Below, one piece after another: positions 53,048 to 61,157 of a stretch of DNA of 64,000 nucleotides (positions are counted from its first letter, which is position 1; every line of letters begins with the position of its first letter). Under the pieces are notes generated by a model that was not told the origin of the DNA, did no database searches, and saw only the letters and a list, made by a program, of their open reading frames with translations. Origin of the DNA: Brachybacterium faecium DSM 4810 (GTDB taxonomy: Bacteria > Actinomycetota > Actinomycetes > Actinomycetales > Dermabacteraceae); contig CP001643.1 of NCBI GenBank assembly GCA_000023405.1, forward strand, positions 3,038,001 to 3,102,000. The letters are read 5' to 3'. The position numbers and the translations under genes are program-made.

Positions 53048-54937
53048 ATGAGAACTGCCCTGACGGTCGGCCTGGCCGTCCTGTATGCCCTCCTCGCTGT
53101 GATCGTCTTCGGCCTCACCGGAGTCTTCGGAGGGTTCGGGGAGCTGTGGTGGCGGGACGCGGCGGTGCTGCTGCTGACGGTGGTGGCCGCCTGCGCCCTC
53201 ACCTACGTCTCGCTGCTGCTGATGACGTTCCTGCGGGAGGTGCACCATCCGCGCAACTCCCCCGGCGATCCGGATGCTCTGCAGTGGCACGTGCTGGTGC
53301 CGTGCCGGGACGAGGAGAGCGTGATCGCGGAGACCGTCTCGGCCGCACGCACCTCGTTCCCCGGCATGCACGTGTGGGTGATCGACGATGCGAGCGAGGA
53401 CGCCACCGCGCGCGTGGTGCAGGACCTCATGGTGTTCGACGACCGGGTGCACCTGATCTCCCGAATCGCCCCGGAGGCGCGCACCGGCAAGGGCGATGCG
53501 CTCAACGCCGCCTACCGGATCGTGTCCGACCACGTGGGCGCGGACGTGCAGGACCGCCACCGCACCGTCGTCGGGGTCCTGGACGCCGATGGGTTCCTCT
53601 CCGACAACGCCCTGACGATGCTGGCCGGTCCCGAGGCGTTCGGCGAGGAGACGACCGGTGCGGTGCAGCTCGAGGTCTGGATGAAGAACCGCGGCGACCG
53701 CCGACCCCGCCCGGCCGATGGGAGGCTGCGCAACGCCGTCGGCCGCGTGCTGGTGCGGATGCAGGATCTCGAGTTCCGCACCACCAACTCGGCGATGCAG
53801 GTGCTGCGCTCCCGCACCGGCACCGTGGGCATGGGAGGCAACGGCCAGTTCACGCGCCTGTCCGTGCTGGACTCCCTCGCCGAGGAGCACGAGCGGCCAT
53901 GGGGCAGGAAGCTGTGCGAGGACTATGAGCTGGGCCTGAACATCCTCGAGCAAGGCTTGCGCACCCACTACGTGCGCGAGGCGCACGTCTCGCAGGAGGC
54001 GCTGCCGTTCACGCGCCGCCTGATCACCCAGCGCACCCGCTGGGCGCAGGGCAACATGGAGTGCGCCTCGGCGCTGCCGGGGCTGCGCCGCAGCGGGCAT
54101 CTCAGCGCGGCCGGGCTGGTGGAGATCCACTACTTCATGCTGCAGCCGCTGATCATGATGCTGAACCTGGTGCTGGTCCCGCTGCTGCTGGCCCTGGGCC
54201 TGGTGCAGGATCCGGGTGGGTTCTGGTCGGCCGCGACGCTGCTGACGCTCGTGCTGGCCGGGCTGTTCTTCCTGGTGCTGCCGTATGCGGTGTGGGGCCT
54301 GGTGTACCGCAGCGTGTCCGGCGGCGAGGTGTCGCTCCTGGGCGCGGCGGGGCTGGGGCTGTGCAATCTGGTGTACGTCTACCTCACCTACGTGTACTAC
54401 GCGCGGGCGGCGTGGCGGTCGCTGACCGGCCGCACCGGATGGGCGAAGACCCGCCGGAACGCCGACGGCCGCACCCTGGCCGCGGTGCCGGTCACGGCCG
54501 CGCTCGAGGCGCTGCCGCTGATGCGGCTCGAGGAGTTCGAGGAGCTGACCGCGGAGCTCGAGGGCCGTTCGGATCTCGGCATCGACTTCGTGGCCGGCTG
54601 GGCGGTCATGTGGCCCACCCGCTCCTCGCGTCTCGAGCGGGCGATCGCCGCTGAGCAGCCAGCCGCGATCCGCGACGCGATCGGCAGCCTCCGCGTCTCC
54701 TCGGCGATGGTGGGGGCCGCGCGGCTCGAGCAGGCTGCGACGGATCTCGAGCAGTCGCTCGCCGGTGACGACCTCGAGGTGTGCCGTGCACAGCTGCCGC
54801 TGGTCATCGCGATCGGGCGCGAGACGGTCGACCTGCTGCGCAAGGAGGTCTCGGTGCGCCGTTCCCTGCAGCAGACCGCCCGCCCGGGCGCCCCGGCGGT
54901 CACGGAGGCACGAATGGTCACGGTGCCGCGACGCTGA
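53048..54937 (+). CDS. Processive family 2 glycosyltransferase fused to an Hpt-like domain
   Basis: 629 residues. Two N-terminal membrane helices, then a GT2 domain: VLVPCRDEESVI, VIDDASEDAT, VLDADGFLS, GMGGNGQFTRL, CEDYELGLN and QRTRWAQG (the QxxRW motif of cellulose/hyaluronan-synthase-like enzymes). Four or more membrane helices follow (about 360-460), so it likely makes and exports a polysaccharide. The last 130 residues look like an Hpt four-helix bundle (FEELTAELEGRSD ... AIRDAIGSLRVSSAMVGAARLEQAATDLEQ). The usual phospho-His position is Gly546. The nearest regulator, a receiver-only protein, is convergent 34 nt away. Confidence 0.88.
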   Translation: MRTALTVGLAVLYALLAVIVFGLTGVFGGFGELWWRDAAVLLLTVVAACALTYVSLLLMTFLREVHHPRNSPGDPDALQWHVLVPCRDEESVIAETVSAARTSFPGMHVWVIDDASEDATARVVQDLMVFDDRVHLISRIAPEARTGKGDALNAAYRIVSDHVGADVQDRHRTVVGVLDADGFLSDNALTMLAGPEAFGEETTGAVQLEVWMKNRGDRRPRPADGRLRNAVGRVLVRMQDLEFRTTNSAMQVLRSRTGTVGMGGNGQFTRLSVLDSLAEEHERPWGRKLCEDYELGLNILEQGLRTHYVREAHVSQEALPFTRRLITQRTRWAQGNMECASALPGLRRSGHLSAAGLVEIHYFMLQPLIMMLNLVLVPLLLALGLVQDPGGFWSAATLLTLVLAGLFFLVLPYAVWGLVYRSVSGGEVSLLGAAGLGLCNLVYVYLTYVYYARAAWRSLTGRTGWAKTRRNADGRTLAAVPVTAALEALPLMRLEEFEELTAELEGRSDLGIDFVAGWAVMWPTRSSRLERAIAAEQPAAIRDAIGSLRVSSAMVGAARLEQAATDLEQSLAGDDLEVCRAQLPLVIAIGRETVDLLRKEVSVRRSLQQTARPGAPAVTEARMVTVPRR

Positions 54938-54970
54938 GACGCGCCGCGGTACGGGGCACCGCGCGCCGGG

Positions 54971-55348
54971 TCAGCGGGGCGTACCGTCGGCGGGGCGGCC
55001 GACGATCTCCGTGAGCTGTGCGCGCAGCTGCCGTGGCCGGAACGGCTTGGTGAGGTACTCATCCGCACCGGCCTCGAGACCGAGCTGGACGTCTGCCTCC
55101 TGGGAACGGGCGCTGAGCATCACGATATGGCCGCTCATCTGCGATCGAGCCTGCCGCACCACGTCGTATCCCTCGATGTCGGGCAGGCCCACGTCCACCA
55201 GCAGCAGATCGGGCGCCAGCGCGCCGAGCGCCTCGAGCCCCTCCGTCCCGGTGGCTGCGGCGGCGACGGTGTAGCCGGCCTGGGACAGCACCACCTCGAG
55301 CAGTCGGCGGATGTCGTCATCGTCCTCGATCACGAGCGCGGTCGCCAT
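54971..55348 (-). CDS. Receiver-only response regulator (CheY-like)
   Basis: 125 residues, only a REC domain. Acidic pocket EDDDD (8-12), phosphorylated D52 (LLLVDVGLP), S79 in place of the usual Thr/Ser (VMLSAR) and K101 (EYLTKPFRPRQL). There is no output domain, so it must act on another protein. Promoter TAGCCT at 55388-55393 and AGGGGGGAA before ATG 55348. Faces the Hpt-like glycosyltransferase tail to tail. Confidence 0.92.
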   Translation of the reverse strand: MATALVIEDDDDIRRLLEVVLSQAGYTVAAAATGTEGLEALGALAPDLLLVDVGLPDIEGYDVVRQARSQMSGHIVMLSARSQEADVQLGLEAGADEYLTKPFRPRQLRAQLTEIVGRPADGTPR

Positions 55349-55466
55349 GTCGTTCCCCCCTGTGTCTGGCTTCTGCGAACAGAGGCCAGGCTATCGATCC
55401 GGGATGGGCGCTCCCCGGGGAGCCGAGGCGGGCGGCGGGGTGCCGATCGCCGGGTCACGCTCCTGG

Positions 55467-56702
55467 TTATCTGGTGCGTTCAAGCATGGTCAGCACGTGC
55501 GCGCAATGCGTGGCGAGCCGCTCGAGTGTTTCGCTGAGCCACGCCTGGTCGTCGCTGCGGTCGATCGGGGTACCGTCCATCGCGACCGCGAAGGCCATCG
55601 GCATCAGCGAGGCCATCTCGTGCGCTGAGGCCAGGACGTCGCCGCCATCGACACCGACCGCTCTGGCGAAGGCGAGCAAGTGCCGACCGGTGACCTTATG
55701 GATATCCTTCTCGCCGCCGAATCCCATCGCCAACTGACTGGAGTCGCGGTAGCCCAAGCCTGTGGAGACATCGTAGAGCGGTGCCAACGCCTCAACTCCC
55801 GCTGGCCCCAAGAAGACCGAGTAATTCTTGGCATGGGCATCCGGAGCAGCAAGAACCCAGTTCGCAATGCATGCGCGAACGAATTCGAGAACTCCCCCCT
55901 CTGTCGCCCCGCCTCCGCGGAGAACGCGCACGACGTCCTCTGCTTTCACGGTGTACTTGTTCGTGGGCAGAGTGGATGTGGATTGGCAGAGATCTTCTTG
56001 GTGGACGCGGCGCAGGGATCCATCGTCATCAGCGATCCGATCGAAGCGCTCCACGACGACCGCCGGCTCATCGTCGAAGTACACGAATTCGCTTCCGGCA
56101 ACACTCAACCCGAGGTGCCCCAGCGCTCGCAGACTGACGTGCTCGACCAGAGCCTGCGAGCGGAACCGCGCTATCCCCGGCTTGATGATGTGCGAGGTGG
56201 CCTGCAGCCCTTCTGCCTGGTGCCACTGCCCTCCCTCTCGTCGCAACGCAATCTTCGACTGAGCACCACCGAGCGACCAGTGCTCCCCGGGCACTCCCCA
56301 GTCTCTTTGCCCAGCGCGCAATCGCTTCAGGCGTGCGGCGATGCCTGCATCGCTGATTGGCACGAGCCGCCCGGAGCGTTCCCCCGCCAGCTGCGCTTCG
56401 TCGAGGAACTGGATGGCTCCCGGGCAGTCGGCGCCGATCTTGGCGATCAGTGCGAATTGACTCTCCGACGAGACGCCGAGCCGCCCCGCGATGGCCTCAC
56501 GGACGTCAGCGTTGTCCGGGAGAAGGCCCGCGAGGTATGCACGGGTGAGTGCGGGTTTCACGGGCGTGTCGCTCGGCGTGAACGCGATAGAGATGCGAGG
56601 AGCTCCGTCGATCGGCGGTGTGAGCACCCGCGTCGCCCCATGACGGTCCTGGATGAGCTGCCCCACCTCATGGCCGTCCAGGACCATGTGCAGGATCTTC
56701 AC
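55467..56702 (-). CDS. hipA: HipA-family serine/threonine kinase toxin
   Basis: 411 residues, close to E. coli HipA (440). Gly-rich loop SLGGAQSK (143-150) corresponds to the loop holding the autophosphorylated Ser in HipA; K174 (HIIKPG) binds ATP; catalytic D288 and N293 lie in APDAHAKNYS; metal-binding D311 in PLYDVST. Such kinases phosphorylate glutamyl-tRNA synthetase or related targets and induce dormancy. ATG 56702 overlaps hipB by 4 bases. GC is visibly lower than neighbours (many AA/TT-containing codons), suggesting acquisition. Confidence 0.92.
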   Translation of the reverse strand: MKILHMVLDGHEVGQLIQDRHGATRVLTPPIDGAPRISIAFTPSDTPVKPALTRAYLAGLLPDNADVREAIAGRLGVSSESQFALIAKIGADCPGAIQFLDEAQLAGERSGRLVPISDAGIAARLKRLRAGQRDWGVPGEHWSLGGAQSKIALRREGGQWHQAEGLQATSHIIKPGIARFRSQALVEHVSLRALGHLGLSVAGSEFVYFDDEPAVVVERFDRIADDDGSLRRVHQEDLCQSTSTLPTNKYTVKAEDVVRVLRGGGATEGGVLEFVRACIANWVLAAPDAHAKNYSVFLGPAGVEALAPLYDVSTGLGYRDSSQLAMGFGGEKDIHKVTGRHLLAFARAVGVDGGDVLASAHEMASLMPMAFAVAMDGTPIDRSDDQAWLSETLERLATHCAHVLTMLERTR

Positions 56703-57328
56703 TGCGGCACGCCTCCGTCGGGCCCGTCGTCCGCCGAAGCGGCCGCCCCCTCTTCGGCCCCGTGCTCAGGGTCGGCAGGTGCCTTCTGAAAGCCGGGAGA
56801 CAAGCGCAAGGCTTGCAGGTGTTCCCGCACCGCATTGCTCAGCGCAGGGCTCATCTGCGGCATGAGTGACGAGAGATCCGGCCCCTGGAGAGTCGATGCG
56901 ATAGTGGCCGAGGCCGTCCGATTCATGTGCTCGCCGAGGCTCTGCCAGACCGAACCGCGAAGGGCCGAGTCAACGTCGCTTCGCAGCTGATCCACGGCGG
57001 AGGGGGCACCCTTCGCCCTCTCGATGGCCTTCTGCGTCACCTCGGCGGTCGACATCCCCCGCTCACCGTGGGGAGATCGGTCGGGAACATCGAGCGATGC
57101 GGCGTCCTGTCCCCGCTGCACCCCAAGGGGGAGGTCCAGTGCGGCTAGGACGTCGAGGACCTTGGTCAGCTCAGCACGCGGCCGTGCCCCACGTTCGAGA
57201 CCGATCAGCCACTCGCGGGAGACTCCGGCCATTTCGGCGAGCTGAGCCTGGGTGAGCTGCGCACCGGTCCGCGCATCGCGCACCGCCGCACCCAGATCGC
57301 TGGGGGTTGCGATTCGACGGATCACCAT
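56699..57328 (-). CDS. hipB: HipB-type HTH antitoxin with long C-terminal extension
   Basis: 209 residues, about twice the usual HipB length. Residues 8-72 are an XRE HTH (DLGAAVRDARTGAQLTQAQLAEMAGVSREWLIGLERGARPRAELTKVLDVLAAL). The remaining 130 residues are helical and then disordered (QKAPADPEHGAEEGAAASADDGPDGG), with no domain I recognise. It should bind HipA and repress the operon. ATG 57328 is fixed by TACCAT 6 nt upstream (leaderless), with an inverted repeat just upstream of that box. Confidence 0.85.
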   Translation of the reverse strand: MVIRRIATPSDLGAAVRDARTGAQLTQAQLAEMAGVSREWLIGLERGARPRAELTKVLDVLAALDLPLGVQRGQDAASLDVPDRSPHGERGMSTAEVTQKAIERAKGAPSAVDQLRSDVDSALRGSVWQSLGEHMNRTASATIASTLQGPDLSSLMPQMSPALSNAVREHLQALRLSPGFQKAPADPEHGAEEGAAASADDGPDGGVPQ

Positions 57329-57334
57329 GGAGTG

Positions 57335-57360
57335 ATGGTACGTCCACTTCCGGCGGACGT
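57335..57360 (-). promoter_or_regulatory. hipBA promoter and candidate HipB operator
   Basis: Minus-strand -10 box TACCAT (57335-57340), 6 nt before ATG 57328. An inverted repeat ACGTCC-N9-GGACGT (57340-57345, 57355-57360) sits at the upstream edge of this box. E. coli HipB binds TATCC-N8-GGATA, a similar size and layout. Binding here would block RNA polymerase. Confidence 0.55.
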
Positions 57361-57502
57361 CTACGAGCGTTCACAGGCGCGCACGCCCTGCCATGTCATG
57401 AAGTGACCGCTCTTCCATGCGCCCAGGACGCGCACGCTCTTGCACTCGAGACCCACCCCACAGCGACACCCCACCCCCGCCTCGCCACCGTTACCGCTCC
57501 GT

Positions 57503-57508
57503 TACGCT
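57503..57508 (+). promoter_or_regulatory. -10 box TACGCT, leaderless promoter
   Basis: TACGCT, then 7 nt, then ATG 57516 of the acyltransferase gene. Confidence 0.65.
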
Positions 57509-57515
57509 TCGGGGA

Positions 57516-59594
57516 ATGGTGTCAACACGTGAGGCGGGGGGATCCGTGGCTGCCCCCGAGGTGAGGGAGGGCGGGGCCGCGGCACCGCCGAGGCCCGGGT
57601 TCCGTCCCGACATCCAGGGCCTGCGCGCGATCGCCGTGCTGCTCGTGGTGCTGTTCCACTCCGGTGTGGAGGTGCTCTCCGGCGGGTACGTGGGCGTGGA
57701 CGTGTTCTTCGTGATCTCCGGGTTCCTCATCACCACGCATCTGCTGCAGTCCCTCGAGCGGGAGGGGCGGATCCGGTTCGGCCGCTTCTACGCCAAGCGC
57801 GCCCGGCGCATCCTCCCGGCGGCCCTGCTCGTCGCCGGCCTCACCGTGGTCGCCGCGTGGCTGTGGATGTCGCCGCTGCTGCTGCGCAAGGTGGTCGTCG
57901 GCGCGATCGCCACCGCGCTGTACGTGCCGAACTACTTCTTCGCGGCGGAGGATACGAACTACCTGGCCGAGACCACCCCGTCGGTGTTCCAGCACTACTG
58001 GTCCCTCGGCATCGAGGAGCAGTTCTACCTGCTGTGGCCGGCGCTGCTGGCGGTGGGGTTCTGGCTGTGCCGCCGCAGCGAGCGCCGGGTGATGGTGCTG
58101 GTCGCAGGGCTCACCGCCGTCTCCTTCCTCGCGTGCGTCGTGATGATGTCCGTGGCGCAGCCGTGGGCGTTCTTCTCCCTGCCCACCCGCGCGTGGGAGC
58201 TCGGAGTCGGCGGGCTGGTCGCGTTCCTGCTGCGCTCGGGCGCCCGCTGGCTGGATTCCCCGCGCACCGGGCTGCTGGCCTGGGCGGGTCTGGCGGGGCT
58301 GGTCGCCGTGGCGTTCAGCTTCGATGAGGGCACGGTGTTCCCGGGCTGGACGGCGGCGCTGCCGGTCGCGGCCACCGCGGCGATGATCATCGGCGGTGCG
58401 GCGCCGGGCTCGATGCACGCCACGGCGCTGCTGTCCGTGCGGCCGCTGCAGTTCATCGGCGCGATCTCCTACTCGCTGTATCTGGTGCACTGGCCGCTGC
58501 AGGTGATCCCGCACGCGGCGACGTTCACGGAGCAGCCGCTGCCGCTGGCGCAGAGCCTCGCGCTGGGTGCGCTGGCGGTGCCGCTGGCCTGGCTGCTGTA
58601 CCGCCTGGTGGAGCGGCCGGTGATCAGCTGGAGCGTGCTGCGCGAGCGCCGCCAGTGGCTGACCGGCCTCGCCGCGGCGGCCGCCTCGCTCGCGGTGGTC
58701 GCCACCTCGACCGGGGTCGCCCTCGCCGGTGCGCAGCAGAGCCTCGCCAGCGAGCGCAGCGCGGCGCCGACCCCGCAGGCCGTGGAGCCCGAAGGCACCG
58801 CCTTCGTGCCCGCGAACCTCTCGCCCGGCCTGGACGACGTGGCCGAGGACAACCCCTCCGTCTACGCCGAGGGCTGCCACCGCTCCACTCACGACGACGA
58901 CCCCAGCGGCTGCCGCATCGGCGACAACGCCGAGGCGCCGCTGGTGTTCCTGTTCGGCGACTCCCACGCCGCGAGCTGGTATCCGGCGCTCGAGCAGCTC
59001 GCGGAGCAGGGCAAGATCCGGCTGGACACCAACACGAAGAACTCGTGCCTGCCGCTCGACGTCGAGCAGCAGTACATGGGCCGGCCCTTCGACTCGTGCA
59101 CGCAGTGGCGCGAGGGCGTGATGCAGCGGATCGACGAGGAGCAGCCCGACCTCGTGCTGCTGGGCAGCTATCACAACCCCGAACGGCTGCTGGATGCCGA
59201 CGAGGACGATCCGGGCGCGGGCTGGCGGGACGGCCTGACCTCCACCCTCGAGCAGATCGACGGACCGCAGGTGGCGGTGCTGCAGGACGTCCCCACCCAG
59301 CAGCGCAAGCCCGATCACTGCCTCGCGAAGAACCTCGAGCGCACCGACCGCTGCGACGTGCCGCGCGAGCTCGCCTTCCAGGACGATCTCCTCCGGGCCG
59401 AGGAGGATGCCATCGCCGAGACCGACACCGGTGCCGCGCACCTGGACCTCTCGCGCTACTTCTGCAACGCGGAGAGCTGCCCGATGATCATCGGCAACAC
59501 CATGGTGTTCCGCGACAACCACCACCTCACCGAGACCTTCAGCCGGCAGATGGACCAGCCGATGTGGGAGGAGATCGAGCCGCTGCTGGCGTGA
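57516..59594 (+). CDS. Membrane acyltransferase with SGNH domain (OatA-like)
   Basis: 692 residues. Residues about 25-385 are an acyltransferase 3 domain with ten or so helices: FRPDIQGLRAIAVLLVVLFHSG (His), GYVGVDVFFVISGFLI and RFYAKRARRILPAALLV. After one more helix, an extracytoplasmic SGNH domain has FLFGDSHAASWYP (catalytic Ser) and the C-terminal DNHHLTE Asp/His pair. Such proteins O-acetylate peptidoglycan or surface polysaccharides. ATG 57516 is set by the leaderless -10 box. It could decorate the polymer made by the nearby glycosyltransferase, but that is only proximity. Confidence 0.9.
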   Translation: MVSTREAGGSVAAPEVREGGAAAPPRPGFRPDIQGLRAIAVLLVVLFHSGVEVLSGGYVGVDVFFVISGFLITTHLLQSLEREGRIRFGRFYAKRARRILPAALLVAGLTVVAAWLWMSPLLLRKVVVGAIATALYVPNYFFAAEDTNYLAETTPSVFQHYWSLGIEEQFYLLWPALLAVGFWLCRRSERRVMVLVAGLTAVSFLACVVMMSVAQPWAFFSLPTRAWELGVGGLVAFLLRSGARWLDSPRTGLLAWAGLAGLVAVAFSFDEGTVFPGWTAALPVAATAAMIIGGAAPGSMHATALLSVRPLQFIGAISYSLYLVHWPLQVIPHAATFTEQPLPLAQSLALGALAVPLAWLLYRLVERPVISWSVLRERRQWLTGLAAAAASLAVVATSTGVALAGAQQSLASERSAAPTPQAVEPEGTAFVPANLSPGLDDVAEDNPSVYAEGCHRSTHDDDPSGCRIGDNAEAPLVFLFGDSHAASWYPALEQLAEQGKIRLDTNTKNSCLPLDVEQQYMGRPFDSCTQWREGVMQRIDEEQPDLVLLGSYHNPERLLDADEDDPGAGWRDGLTSTLEQIDGPQVAVLQDVPTQQRKPDHCLAKNLERTDRCDVPRELAFQDDLLRAEEDAIAETDTGAAHLDLSRYFCNAESCPMIIGNTMVFRDNHHLTETFSRQMDQPMWEEIEPLLA

Positions 59595-59613
59595 CCGCTG
59601 CGTCGTCCGGGGG

Positions 59614-59628
59614 TCAGATATCGTCTGA
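59614..59628 (+). promoter_or_regulatory. Inverted repeat over a -10 box (TATCGT)
   Basis: TCAGA-TATCG-TCTGA; the TATCGT at 59619-59624 within it is a plausible -10 box for the gene at 59672. The arms could be a repressor site. Confidence 0.4.
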
Positions 59629-59671
59629 GGGTCGCGCCCGGCGACATCTGTGCTCAGCAAAGGAGCTGCCC

Positions 59672-60976
59672 GTGGAGCAGGAGATTCAGCTGATCAGCGA
59701 CGGGGATGGAGTCGCTGTCATCGGTGATCCCACCGCGGTGGATCTGTTCCTCAGCTCCGCTGGCGTCCCCTCGCGTGAGCTCCCGCTGGGGAGGGCCGGC
59801 GGCATGGTTCAGGACGGCACCGCTGCGCGGGCCAGCTCCGCCGCGCTCGAGGTCTCCGCTCAGGCTGCGGCTCATGCGGGACGTTGGGTGAAGCTCACGG
59901 AGAAGTCGGCGGCCGCACTCGATCTCGGCACGGCGATGAAGGGTTCCTCCGAGGGTGTCAGCCGAGCCATCCTCACGGACAACGGCAGGATCTCCAGCAT
60001 TCTCGAGTTCGTGAAATCTCCTGCGTCGGTGGCGACGAATCCTGCGCTGCTCGCCGGTGCCGCCGGGGTCATGGCCCAGGTTGCGATGCAGCAGACCATG
60101 CAGGAGATCACCGACTATCTCGAGTCGATCGATGAGAAGGTCGAGGACGTGCTGCGTGCGCAGAAGGATGCAGCACTCTCCGAGCTGATCGGAGCGGGGT
60201 TCGTGATCGACCGCGCCACGAGCATCTGGGAAAGCATGGGGCGGGTCCCGCAGACCACCTGGGATTCCGTGTACACCACGGCGGGAACGATCGCGAGCGC
60301 TCAGGCCTACGCGCTGCGCCGACTCGATGCGATCGCGGTGAAGCTGGAGAACAAGACGGCGCTGCGCGACATCGCCCGCATCGCGAAAGAGTCCGAGCCC
60401 GAGATCCGCGAATGGCTCGCTGTGCTCGCCCGCACCTTCCAGCTGCTGGACGCGAAGGACGTCCTCGAACTCGAACGAGTCCTGGAGACAGAACCGCACG
60501 AGATCGACCGCCACCGACGTGCCCTGCGCACTGCACGGCAGAAGCGCCTGGAGAAGATCGCCGCGCACACTGCGAAGCTGCTGGACCGCGCCGACGCGTC
60601 CGTCGCGATCGCCAATGCGAAAGTTCTGTTCCAGCCTGCCGCCGCGAAGACGGTGGTCCGCTCCAGCAACCTCGTCATCGACAACGTCACCGAGTTCCGC
60701 GGACGGCTCAAGATCGACGGCGATCACGCGAATCTCGAGGGACGGCGCTGGAGCGAGGCTGCAGGGGATGTGCGCGACGGGCTCCAGGAGAACGCCAAGC
60801 ACGTCGCACAAGGTGGCGTCGACACCGCCCGGCAGCTCTCCGCTGGAGCCGCCCGCCGTGCAGGCGCGGTGCGCAGCGGCATCGCCGGAAAGATCAGGTC
60901 ACGGCGGCTGCGACGCAAGAGCAACAGCGCCGGCGCCGAGGCCCCTCTGCGTGAGAACGGCCAGGACCAGACCTGA
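59672..60976 (+). CDS. Uncharacterised conserved actinobacterial protein
   Basis: 434 residues. Starts IQLISDGDGVAVIGDPTAVDLFLSSAG, then a moderately hydrophobic segment (NPALLAGAAGVMAQVAMQQTMQEI, about 130-153), then long helical, probably coiled-coil, stretches (DYLESIDEKVEDVLRAQKD ... EREL-rich to residue 310). The tail is basic (SRRLRRKSNS). I recall similar unnamed proteins in other actinobacteria but no function. GTG 59672 follows AAAGGAG by 6 nt, a clear site. No signal peptide. The hydrophobic patch inside a helical protein suggests membrane or effector interaction. Confidence 0.75.
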   Translation: MEQEIQLISDGDGVAVIGDPTAVDLFLSSAGVPSRELPLGRAGGMVQDGTAARASSAALEVSAQAAAHAGRWVKLTEKSAAALDLGTAMKGSSEGVSRAILTDNGRISSILEFVKSPASVATNPALLAGAAGVMAQVAMQQTMQEITDYLESIDEKVEDVLRAQKDAALSELIGAGFVIDRATSIWESMGRVPQTTWDSVYTTAGTIASAQAYALRRLDAIAVKLENKTALRDIARIAKESEPEIREWLAVLARTFQLLDAKDVLELERVLETEPHEIDRHRRALRTARQKRLEKIAAHTAKLLDRADASVAIANAKVLFQPAAAKTVVRSSNLVIDNVTEFRGRLKIDGDHANLEGRRWSEAAGDVRDGLQENAKHVAQGGVDTARQLSAGAARRAGAVRSGIAGKIRSRRLRRKSNSAGAEAPLRENGQDQT

Positions 60977-61115
60977 TGAACACCGGGGAGGAGAGATACT
61001 GACGGGTTGCGCGCCACCGGGATGCGTCACCGCTCGTGGCGGCGCACCCGCCCCCCCCCTCAGGGCCAGTCGGTCGTGAGCCGCTGCGCGACGGCCCCCG
61101 CGAGTGGGTCCCGTC

Positions 61116-61121
61116 TACGAT
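61116..61121 (+). promoter_or_regulatory. -10 box TACGAT of the M23 peptidase gene
   Basis: TACGAT gives a leader of about 30 nt before GTG 61158. Upstream (60977-61115) a GCGCCAC/GTGGCG hairpin (61011-61042) and a run of nine C (61051-61059) are present; the hairpin may end the preceding transcript. Confidence 0.45.
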
Positions 61122-61157
61122 GCAGGGACCCGCGCCCCCTCGTTGACAAGGCCCTCC

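Noticed and set aside
61051..61059. Run of nine C as a phase-variation tract
   Set aside because: It lies between genes, well upstream of the likely start at 61158 and upstream of the -10 box, so slippage would not change a reading frame.
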